NCBI GenBank assembly: GCA_018623495.1
Contig: JAAZVP010000002.1
Location: 24,600-88,599, forward strand
DNA length: 64,000 nucleotides
Source of the DNA: Halothiobacillus sp.
GTDB lineage: Bacteria; Pseudomonadota; Gammaproteobacteria; JAAZVP01
Direction of reading: 5' to 3'
The first letter of the stretch is position 1, and the number at the start of each line of letters is the position of its first letter. Shown here in pieces: positions 43,386 through 51,667 of the stretch. Position numbers and translations under genes: made by a program. The notes beneath the pieces are model-generated. The model did not search any database. It worked only from the letters and a program-made list of their open reading frames with translations, and had not been told where the DNA came from.

Positions 43386-46064
43386 CTAAAGCCGCTTTTT
43401 CACCACCACCACATCGTCGTCGTAGTGGCTCTTCTGGGTGACGAAGCCCAGCCGCTCGACCATGTGCTGCATCACCCGGTTCTCGGCAAGCACCTCGCCC
43501 TCCATCAGCCGCAGGCCCTTGGCCCGGGCCGCGCGCATCAGGGCATCCATCAGGTGCGAGCCGATGCCCCGGTGGTGCCAGTCGTCGGCCACCACGATGG
43601 CGAACTCGCAGCTCTCGCCGTCCGGCTGGATGGTGTAGCGGGCCACGCCGATCTCGGTCTCCTCGCCAGCGCCCCCGGTCACGGCGATGAAGGCCATCTC
43701 GCGGTCGTAGTCGATCTGGGTGAAGCGCACCAGCATCTCCGGGGTGAGCTCCTGCAGCGCCTGCATGAAACGCATGTACTTGGACTGCTCGGAGAGGTTG
43801 CGCACGAAGCTCTGTTCGATATCGGCATCCTCGGGACGGATGGGCCGGATGACGATATCCTGGCCGTCGGGCAGCTGGATCTCCTCGGAGAGGTGCACCG
43901 GGTAGGGGTGGATGGCCATGTGCGAGTAGCGATCCGGGGTGACCGGCGGATAGTCCACCGCGATCCGGGCATCGGCGGCGATCACGCCCGCCTCGTCGGC
44001 GATCAGCGGGTTGATGTCGAGTTCGCGGATCTCGGGCAGCTCGCAGACCATTTCCGAGATGCGCAGCAGGGTCCGCTCAATGGCCTCGAGGTCCGCGGCC
44101 GGCAGGTTGCGGAACCGGTCCAGCTGGCGAGCCACGCGGGTGCGCTCGATCAGCCGCTGGGCCATGTAGGCGTTCAGCGGCGGCAGCTCCACGGCCCGGT
44201 CGCGGTGGATCTCCACCGCCGTGCCACCGCCGCCGAAGGAGATCACCGGGCCGAAGACGGGATCGCGGATCACGCCCAGCATCAGCTCGCGGCCGGCGGG
44301 CTTTTTCACCATGGGCTCGACGGTGATGCCGTCGATCTTCGCTTCGGGGGCGGCCTCGCGCACCGCGGCCATCATCTCGTTGAACACGCTGCGCACCGCC
44401 TGGGCGTTGGAGATCCCCAGCCGCACGCCGCCGATGTCGGACTTGTGCGACAGCTCCGCCGAGCTGATCTTCATGGCCACCGGGAACCCCATGGACTCGG
44501 CGGCCACCAGCGCCTCCTGGGCGGTATGGGCCATCACCGCCTGGGCCACGGGGATCTGGAAGGCGCGCAGGATCGCCTTGGACTCCAGCAGGGTGAGCGA
44601 GCGCCGCCCCTCGGCCAGCACCCGCTCGATGATCAGCCGCGCGCCGCCGACGTCCGGCTCCTGGCGCTCCCCCAGCGATTCGGGCACCTGCACCAGGAGC
44701 TTCTGGTTGCGGTGGTAGGTGGCGAGATAGGCGAAGGCCTCCACCGCCGACTCCGGCGCCGGGTAGTGGGAGATGCCCCGGTCGGCGAACCGCTGGCGGG
44801 CCTCGTGCACCTGTTCCTCGCCCATCCAGCAGGTGAGCACCGGCTTTTTCGAGGCGTCCACGCCCTCGATGACGCCCTCGGCGGCGCCGGTGGGGTCGGT
44901 CATGGCCTGCGGGGTGAGCATCACCAGCAGGCCGTCGACGCCGTCGTCCTCCAGGCAGGTGGCCACCGCCTCGCGGTAGCGCTCGGGGGTGGCGTCGCCG
45001 AGGATGTCCACCGGGTTGCCGTGGGACCACTGCTCGGGCAGAAAGCCCTCGAGGCGCTCCATGGTCTGGTCGCCGAGCTCGGCCATGCGCACGTTCATCT
45101 CCACCGCCCGGTCGGTGGCCATCACCCCCGGCCCGCCGCCGTTGGTGATGATGCCCAGGCGGTTCTCGCGGATGCGACTGCCGCTGGCCAGCACCTGGGC
45201 CACGGAGAAGAGCTGGGTCACGGTGGTGGCCCGCACCACGCCGGCCCGCTGCAGGGCGGCGTCGAAGACGTCGTCCCCGCCCACTAGGGCGCCGGTGTGG
45301 GACATCGCCGCACGCGAGCCCTCGGCATGGCGGCCCGACTTGATCACCACCACCGGCTTCATCCGGGCCGCGGCCCGCAGGCCACTCATGAACCGGCGGG
45401 CATTGCGCACCCCTTCCACGTAGAGCAGGATACTGTGGGTGCGGGGGTCGACGGCGAGATAGTCGAGCACCTCGCCGAAATCGACATCGGCGGCATCGCC
45501 CAGGGAGGCCACCGCGGAAAAGCCGATCTGGCGCGATTCCGCCCAGTCGAGGATGGCCGTGCACAGCGCCCCCGACTGGGACACCAGCGCCAGGTTGCCC
45601 GGCAGGGCGTCGTTCTTGGAGAAGGTGGCGTTGAGCCCGATCTCCGGGCGCATGATGCCCAGGCAGTTGGGGCCGATGATCCGCAGGCCGTGGTGACGGG
45701 CCGACTCCAGCACGTTGTTCTGCAGTCGTTCGCCCTTGGGCCCGGTCTCGGCGAAACCCGCCGAGAGGATCACCGCGCCGGCGATGCCGTGCTCGCCGCA
45801 TTCGTGGATGATGTCGGGGACGGTGGGCGCAGGGGTGGCGATCACCGCCAGGTCGATGGGCTGGCCGATCTCGCTCACCGACGGGTAGCAGGTCCGCCCC
45901 TGGATCTCGTCGTGCTTGGGGTTGACGGCGTAGAGCTCGCCGTCGAAACCGGCCTCGAGCATGTTGGCGAACACCCGCATGCCGACGGACTCGGGACGCT
46001 CGCTGGCGCCGATGACCGCGATGCTGCGGGGCGAGAAGAGACGGCTGAGATAATGGGCTCCCAT
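43386..46064 (-). CDS. Pat/PatZ-like protein acyltransferase (acyl-CoA synthetase-like plus GNAT domain)
   Basis: CoA-binding, ATP-grasp and C-terminal GNAT (DWHHRGIGSHLMDALMRAARAKGL) domains. Confidence 0.9.
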   Translation of the reverse strand: MGAHYLSRLFSPRSIAVIGASERPESVGMRVFANMLEAGFDGELYAVNPKHDEIQGRTCYPSVSEIGQPIDLAVIATPAPTVPDIIHECGEHGIAGAVILSAGFAETGPKGERLQNNVLESARHHGLRIIGPNCLGIMRPEIGLNATFSKNDALPGNLALVSQSGALCTAILDWAESRQIGFSAVASLGDAADVDFGEVLDYLAVDPRTHSILLYVEGVRNARRFMSGLRAAARMKPVVVIKSGRHAEGSRAAMSHTGALVGGDDVFDAALQRAGVVRATTVTQLFSVAQVLASGSRIRENRLGIITNGGGPGVMATDRAVEMNVRMAELGDQTMERLEGFLPEQWSHGNPVDILGDATPERYREAVATCLEDDGVDGLLVMLTPQAMTDPTGAAEGVIEGVDASKKPVLTCWMGEEQVHEARQRFADRGISHYPAPESAVEAFAYLATYHRNQKLLVQVPESLGERQEPDVGGARLIIERVLAEGRRSLTLLESKAILRAFQIPVAQAVMAHTAQEALVAAESMGFPVAMKISSAELSHKSDIGGVRLGISNAQAVRSVFNEMMAAVREAAPEAKIDGITVEPMVKKPAGRELMLGVIRDPVFGPVISFGGGGTAVEIHRDRAVELPPLNAYMAQRLIERTRVARQLDRFRNLPAADLEAIERTLLRISEMVCELPEIRELDINPLIADEAGVIAADARIAVDYPPVTPDRYSHMAIHPYPVHLSEEIQLPDGQDIVIRPIRPEDADIEQSFVRNLSEQSKYMRFMQALQELTPEMLVRFTQIDYDREMAFIAVTGGAGEETEIGVARYTIQPDGESCEFAIVVADDWHHRGIGSHLMDALMRAARAKGLRLMEGEVLAENRVMQHMVERLGFVTQKSHYDDDVVVVKKRL

Positions 46065-46132
46065 GGCGAGCGCTGGCCTCCTGGCTGGATTCCGGGAACA
46101 GTGTCAGTCCAACACGCAGCGATTGAAAACCG

Positions 46133-47053
46133 ATGACAGTGGCCATCATTTCCCATCCCGCCTGCCGCGACTACGCCCCGGGCGGCATTCACCCGGACCG
46201 GCCCGACCGGCTGGCCGCCATCGAGGACCAACTGATCGCCTCCGGGCTGGAGATGGTGCTGCGTTTCGTGGATGCGCCGGAGGTGACCCGCGAGCAGCTC
46301 GAGCGGGTCCATACCGGCGCCTACATCGACCACCTGCTGGCGCTGGCGCCGAGCGAGGGGCGCGTGACCCTGGACGACGACACGCCCATGGACCCCGCCA
46401 CCCTGCCCGCTGCCCGGCGGGCCGCCGGGGCGGGCATCCGCGCCGTGGACGGGGTACTGGGCGGGGCGTTCTCCCGCGCCTTCGCCAACGTGCGCCCGCC
46501 GGGCCACCATGCCGGGCCCGATCGCGGCGCCGGCTTCTGCCTGTTCAACAACGTGGCCGTGGCCGCCGCCCATGCGCTGGAGCACCACGGGCTGGAGCGC
46601 GTGGCCATCGTCGACTTCGACGTCCACCACGGCGACGGCACCGAGGCCATCTTCCGCGACGACGCGCGGGTGATGCTCTGCTCGGCCTTCCAGCACCCGT
46701 TCTATCCCTTCACCGGCGCCGACACCCACAGCGAACGCATCATCAACGTGCCGCTCAAGGCCGCCACCGGCAGCGAGGCCTACCGCGCCGCGGTGAGCTC
46801 GGCCTGGTTCGACGCCCTGGAGGCCTTCACACCCGAGATGCTGTTCATCTCGGCGGGCTTCGACGGCCACCGGGAGGACGACATGTCCCACCTGCTCCTG
46901 GGGGAATCCGACTACGGCTGGCTCACCGAGGCCCTGGTGGAGATCGCCGACCAACACTGCCGGGGACGGGTGGTCTCGATGCTCGAGGGCGGCTACACCA
47001 TTCCCTCGCTGGCGCGCAGCGCCTGCGAACACGTGCGCGCACTGATCGGCTGA
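46133..47053 (+). CDS. Histone deacetylase/AcuC-family protein
   Basis: FANVRPPGHHAGPDRGAGFCLFNNVAVAAAHAL, IVDFDVHHGDGTEAIF, FISAGFDGHREDDMSHL. Confidence 0.95.
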   Translation: MTVAIISHPACRDYAPGGIHPDRPDRLAAIEDQLIASGLEMVLRFVDAPEVTREQLERVHTGAYIDHLLALAPSEGRVTLDDDTPMDPATLPAARRAAGAGIRAVDGVLGGAFSRAFANVRPPGHHAGPDRGAGFCLFNNVAVAAAHALEHHGLERVAIVDFDVHHGDGTEAIFRDDARVMLCSAFQHPFYPFTGADTHSERIINVPLKAATGSEAYRAAVSSAWFDALEAFTPEMLFISAGFDGHREDDMSHLLLGESDYGWLTEALVEIADQHCRGRVVSMLEGGYTIPSLARSACEHVRALIG

Positions 47054-47172
47054 GCCGCCGGCCGGGCCCGGCGGAAACGATTCCCGGGAGCCTGCCGTGG
47101 AAACGCCCCCCCCCGGGAGCGGCAAAAGCCGCGATTTCCGGGCCACCTGGCGAAACGCCGGGCCGCGGCCGT

Positions 47173-47976
47173 TCAGCCGCGGATGACTTCCTCGAAGAAG
47201 GCCTTCACGCCGCCGCGCATGAAGTGGTAGTTCTCGATGCCCAGGTCCTCGAGATAGTACTGGAACCAGCGCACCTGCTTGCCGGCCATGTCGTACACCA
47301 GCAGCGGACGCCCCGAGGCGGCCGCCTTTTCCAGGTAGGCCCGCATGCGCTCCTTGGCATCCAGGGAGATGTTGCGCTCCTTGAACACGAACAGGCCCAC
47401 TCCGTCGCGCTGGCGCGGCCCGCGGATGTCGAGGACCATGGGGTTGCCGTTGGCCACCCGGTCGGCGAACGCCTCGGGATCGAGCATGTGGGCGGCGAGG
47501 GCGTCCCCGTCGATCAGGTCGGCGGGGTCCACCGGCGACTCGCCCAGCAGCACCGACTTCTCGGGGTGGGCCCGCGCCCATTCCATGATCCCCGCGTCGA
47601 ACACGCGCAGGTTCTCGATACCCGCCGCGCGGGCCTTTTCCGCCGCCTTGTAGGACTTGAAGCAGGTCCGGCCGTTGCAGTAGGTGACGATGGCCGCGCC
47701 GGGGTTTTTCTGGCGCAGTTCGCGGAAACGCTTGCCGAAGGCGGGATCGTAGAGGGAAATATGCTCGGCGCCCTTGATGTGCAGGGTCTCGTACTCGAAG
47801 CGCGAGCGGACGTCGACCACCACCACCGAACCGAAGTTCGCGTTCAGCTGGTCCAGCTCGATGGGCTCGAGGTTGACGAACACCTCCCGGCCGGGAAAGC
47901 CCTCGTCCTCGGCCGCCAGGGCCGGTGAACCGATCAGCGACGCCAGCAGTGCCAGCATTCCCACCATCACCCGCAT
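47173..47976 (-). CDS. Secreted tandem rhodanese-domain protein
   Basis: Signal peptide, VVVVDVRSRFEYETLHIKGAEHI ... IVTYCNGRTCFKSYKAAEKA; second rhodanese-like domain MVLDIRGPRQRDG. Confidence 0.85.
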   Translation of the reverse strand: MRVMVGMLALLASLIGSPALAAEDEGFPGREVFVNLEPIELDQLNANFGSVVVVDVRSRFEYETLHIKGAEHISLYDPAFGKRFRELRQKNPGAAIVTYCNGRTCFKSYKAAEKARAAGIENLRVFDAGIMEWARAHPEKSVLLGESPVDPADLIDGDALAAHMLDPEAFADRVANGNPMVLDIRGPRQRDGVGLFVFKERNISLDAKERMRAYLEKAAASGRPLLVYDMAGKQVRWFQYYLEDLGIENYHFMRGGVKAFFEEVIRG

Positions 47977-48128
47977 CGGATGACCTCCTCTGTCATGTGA
48001 CTGGAAAATTACCACCCCGAGACTAGTGCTTTATCGCTCCCGACGCCAGCCCCCGAGACTGGAAAATCGGCGCCGATAACGCTAGCGTCAGGTGACCAAC
48101 GGCCCCGCCCCGAGGAGACCACAAGCCC

Positions 48129-49493
48129 ATGGCCGGCAGCCCCCAGCACTTCGAGTCCCCGCAGCAGGAAACCAGACCCCTGGAGCGGGTCTTCGCCCGC
48201 GTACTCACGCCGTTCGAGGAATTCATCCACCAGGAGACGGCGAGCGGCGCCCTGCTGATGATCGCGGCCGTGCTGGCGTTGATCATGGCCAACTCCGGGC
48301 TCTACCACGCCTACCAGCATGTCCTGCATACGCACGTGGTGGTCGGCTACGGCGACTGGGTCATCGACAAGACCCTGCACCACTGGATCAACGACGGCCT
48401 GATGGCCCTGTTCTTCCTGGTGGTGGGCCTGGAGATCAAGCGCGAGGTGCTGGTGGGCGAGCTCGCCGACCTGCGCCAGGCCACCCTGCCCATCGTCGCC
48501 GCCGTGGGCGGCATGGTGGTGCCGGCGAGCATCTACGCCCTGGTGGCCGGCGGTGTCGCCCCGGCCGGCTGGGGCATTCCCATGGCCACCGACATCGCCT
48601 TCGCCGTGGGCGTGATGGTGCTGCTGGGCAGCCGGGTCCCCAAGTCGCTGCTGACCTTCCTGGTGGCCCTGGCGATCGTCGACGACCTGGGCGCGGTGGC
48701 GGTGATCGCGCTGTTCTACACCGAGAGCCTGAACCTGGCCGCCCTGGGCGCGGGGGCCTTGATCCTGGCGCTACTGGTGATGCTCAACCTCGCCGGCGTG
48801 CGCAAGCCGGTGGGCTACGTGCTGCTGGGCGTGCTGCTCTGGCTGGCCCTGCTGAAGTCGGGCGTCCATGCCACCCTCGCCGGGGTACTCACCGCCTTCA
48901 CCATTCCCGCGACCTCCAAGCTCGACGCGGGACTGTTCACCGAAAAGGTCCGTGACCTCGCCGACCGCATGGACCACGCCCACGAGCCGGGCGTGAACAT
49001 CATGCGCAATGCCTACCAGCACTCCATGCTGCAGACGCTGGCCAACGGCGTGCAACTGGTGGAGACGCCGTTGCAGCGCATGGAACACGGCCTGCACCTG
49101 CCGGTGGCCTTCCTGGTGATTCCCGTCTTCGCCCTGGCCAACGCCGGTGTGCCCGTGGAGCTGGACGGCCTGGGCACCACGCTGGGCCACCCCGTGGTGA
49201 TGGGCGTGATACTCGGGCTGGTGGTCGGCAAGCTGGTGGGCGTGGCCGGCTTTTCCTGGATGGCGCTCAAGCTGGGCATCGGCGAGCTGCCCGCGGGCAC
49301 GCGCTTCGGCCACCTGATCGGGGTGGGCCTGCTGGCGGGCATCGGCTTCACCATGTCGATCTTCATCACCGAGCTGGCCTTCAGCGACCAGCCGGAGACC
49401 CTGCTGCTGGCCAAGACCGGCATTCTCGCCGCGTCACTGATCGCCGGTACCGCCGGTTACCTCTGGCTGCGGCTCATGCCGCCGGCGGAGTGA
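48129..49493 (+). CDS. nhaA: Na+/H+ antiporter
   Basis: MATDIAFAVGVMVLLGSRVPKSLLTFLVALAIVDDLGAV. Confidence 0.96.
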   Translation: MAGSPQHFESPQQETRPLERVFARVLTPFEEFIHQETASGALLMIAAVLALIMANSGLYHAYQHVLHTHVVVGYGDWVIDKTLHHWINDGLMALFFLVVGLEIKREVLVGELADLRQATLPIVAAVGGMVVPASIYALVAGGVAPAGWGIPMATDIAFAVGVMVLLGSRVPKSLLTFLVALAIVDDLGAVAVIALFYTESLNLAALGAGALILALLVMLNLAGVRKPVGYVLLGVLLWLALLKSGVHATLAGVLTAFTIPATSKLDAGLFTEKVRDLADRMDHAHEPGVNIMRNAYQHSMLQTLANGVQLVETPLQRMEHGLHLPVAFLVIPVFALANAGVPVELDGLGTTLGHPVVMGVILGLVVGKLVGVAGFSWMALKLGIGELPAGTRFGHLIGVGLLAGIGFTMSIFITELAFSDQPETLLLAKTGILAASLIAGTAGYLWLRLMPPAE

Positions 49494-49500
49494 TCCGGTC

Positions 49501-49522
49501 GTGCCGGCTGTACAGCCGGCAC
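49501..49522. repeat. Perfect 22-bp palindrome after nhaA
   Basis: gtgccggctgtacagccggcac is identical to its reverse complement. Confidence 0.9.
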
Positions 49523-49608
49523 CCGGCCAGGGACAATCGGCGACGGCCGGCCGGGAACACCGGCGGCGGCCCCCGGTCAGACGTTTCAAAGGCGACAGGA
49601 TTCCAGGC

Positions 49609-50058
49609 ATGGGCCAACCGCAACCCTACGAACCCCCGCTGGTCCGCCAGCTCAATCACCTCCACGACGTGCTCGAGTCCAACCGCACGGTGCTGGCGAG
49701 CGGCCTGTTCGCCGCCGGGCTGTTCATGCTGCTGAGCTGGTTCCAGCTGCTCGAGGGCGCGCAGTCGGGCTACGGGCCGGGCGGCTACCCGGCCCTCGGG
49801 GTCCTGGTGGTGGTGGGTGCGGCCCTGCTGGTGGTCTTCCCCGAGGAGAAGGTGGCCGCGCTCTTGATGGCCCACGTCCGCTTCGTCGACCAGTACCTCT
49901 CGATGCGCGACCACCACTGGCTGCGCGACGTCGCCGAGGAGTATCCCGAGCTCAAGCGTCGCCTGCAGCCGCTGATCGACTCTCGTTTCCCGGTACGCAT
50001 CGACGCCCTCAGGCGCGTCTGGGTCCAGCTGCGCGCCGTGCAGAAACGCCGCTCCTAG
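49609..50058 (+). CDS. Hypothetical membrane protein
   Basis: Two TM segments (LFAAGLFMLLSWFQLL; ALGVLVVVGAALLVVF) in a 149-aa ORF. Confidence 0.7.
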   Translation: MGQPQPYEPPLVRQLNHLHDVLESNRTVLASGLFAAGLFMLLSWFQLLEGAQSGYGPGGYPALGVLVVVGAALLVVFPEEKVAALLMAHVRFVDQYLSMRDHHWLRDVAEEYPELKRRLQPLIDSRFPVRIDALRRVWVQLRAVQKRRS

Positions 50059-50094
50059 CCCCACAGCACCGCCGGGCCGCGGGGCGCGGAAACC

Positions 50095-51183
50095 CTACCC
50101 GGTCTTGATCCGCTGACCGCCGGTGGCCTCGCGGATCACGTTGACGGCGTGCTTGAGGTTCTTCAGGCGCACGTCCCCGAGGGTGCCGCCCGCCGCGCCG
50201 GGGTGGCCCCCGCCACTGAAGTACTCCGCGGCGATGCGGCTGACGTCGGTGCCCGGGTTGGCCCGCAGCGACATCCGCCCGTTGCCCCGCACCAGGATGG
50301 CCATGTCCATCCGCCCTTGGCGCTCCATCAGCTCCATGATCACGCCACGGAAGACATCGTGCGGCCAGTTGAAGAACAGCCCGGCACGGTGACCGTCGAT
50401 CTCGAGCAGCGGCACGTCGTCGAGGTCGAGGAGCTCGGCGGACATGCGGTGGTACTTGTCCTTGAGCGGCAGCTCGGCATCGTTGAAGATCCGCTTTTCC
50501 ACCCGGCCCTTGAGAAAACCCTTGCGGATGTCGTAGAGCGAGCGCTCCAGGGCCTCGAGGGTCAGCCCCTCTTCCATGCGATCGAAGAAACCGTCGATCA
50601 GGTTGAACCGGTAGGCCCGCTTGAGGTCGGTCAGGGTGGGAGCGAGGTGATCGTTCTCCATCACCAGCCCGATGAGAAAGATCGCGCGGGTGAAGTCCTC
50701 GCTGTCCTTGAGCCAGCGGTCGCCCACGTCGATGAACCGGGCCCGTTGCTCCATGCGCTCGCGGTGGCGGGCGTCCATCAGGTGGGCGCAGGCCTCGAAG
50801 GTGAGCAGCGTGGCGCATTTCTCGGTGTCGAGAAAGTACCAGTCGAAACGCTCGGCGGCCTCCCGACCCGAACCGTGGTGATCGAGGAGCTGGAGGTGCA
50901 CGCGGGGCCCGAGGGCCTCGACGCGCCGCTCCAGGTCGGCGGCCTGCTCCGGCGTGAGGTTGAGGTCGGTGACCAGCACCGTGGCCTCGCCGGCCTGGCG
51001 CTCCACGGCCTCCATCAGGCGGCCGATCGCCCGCGGGATCTCGTGGTAGTCCGCGTTGAAGAAACGGGCCCGCAGCCCCGCCTCCTGGATCATGTACTGG
51101 GCACCATAGCCATCGAGGTCGGTATGGCTCAGGTGGAAAACGGGATGCTCGCTGTGCTCGAGTGCGGGGGTCGCGGATGCCAT
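50095..51183 (-). CDS. DHH-family phosphoesterase-like protein
   Basis: HLSHTDLDGYGAQYMI, HLQLLDHHGSG, GGGHPGAAGGTL motifs. Confidence 0.85.
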   Translation of the reverse strand: MASATPALEHSEHPVFHLSHTDLDGYGAQYMIQEAGLRARFFNADYHEIPRAIGRLMEAVERQAGEATVLVTDLNLTPEQAADLERRVEALGPRVHLQLLDHHGSGREAAERFDWYFLDTEKCATLLTFEACAHLMDARHRERMEQRARFIDVGDRWLKDSEDFTRAIFLIGLVMENDHLAPTLTDLKRAYRFNLIDGFFDRMEEGLTLEALERSLYDIRKGFLKGRVEKRIFNDAELPLKDKYHRMSAELLDLDDVPLLEIDGHRAGLFFNWPHDVFRGVIMELMERQGRMDMAILVRGNGRMSLRANPGTDVSRIAAEYFSGGGHPGAAGGTLGDVRLKNLKHAVNVIREATGGQRIKTG

Positions 51184-51302
51184 GGCTGTCTTTCTCGGGA
51201 TTGAGGCGTGAGCCGCCGCATTATATAGATGTGGCCCCGCCTTTTGGGACATACAGCGGGCCGATGACTGCGATAGAATCATCCTATGTTACACGCGGGT
51301 TT

Positions 51303-51323
51303 AAATTGAAAATAATTTGCATT
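51303..51323. promoter_or_regulatory. Candidate Fur box upstream of feoABC
   Basis: aattgaaaataatttgcattc resembles TGAtAAT-N-ATTatCA. Confidence 0.5.
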
Positions 51324-51394
51324 CAGCCCTTCTAAAGCGCCATGACCCGCTGCTAGACTGAACGCGACTGGTTATCAACGAGAGAACCATTCTC

Positions 51395-51667
51395 ATGCAG
51401 ACCGCTACCGCCGCCACCGAGGAAATGCCCATCGAACTGGTCAACGCCGACCGCGGCGACCGTTTCCGCATCGTCTCCCTCGGCGAGGGCAAGCGCTGCC
51501 GCCGCAAGCTCTGCGGCCTCGGCCTGCACCCCGGCTGCGAGCTGGAAGTCATGCATTGCCCGCGGGGTGGCGGGGAATGCGGCCGCTGCATCGTCGCCTG
51601 CGGCCGGGACCGGATCGCCATCGGCCGCTGCATGGCCGAGAAGATCATGGTCCAGAAGGTCGTATGA
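51395..51667 (+). CDS. feoA: Ferrous iron transport protein A
   Basis: DRFRIVSLGEGKRCRRKLCGLGLHPGCELEVMHCP; followed by feoB. Confidence 0.9.
   Translation: MQTATAATEEMPIELVNADRGDRFRIVSLGEGKRCRRKLCGLGLHPGCELEVMHCPRGGGECGRCIVACGRDRIAIGRCMAEKIMVQKVV

Noticed and set aside
43425-45287. 620-aa plus-strand ORF
   Set aside because: Antisense of the Pat-like acyltransferase.
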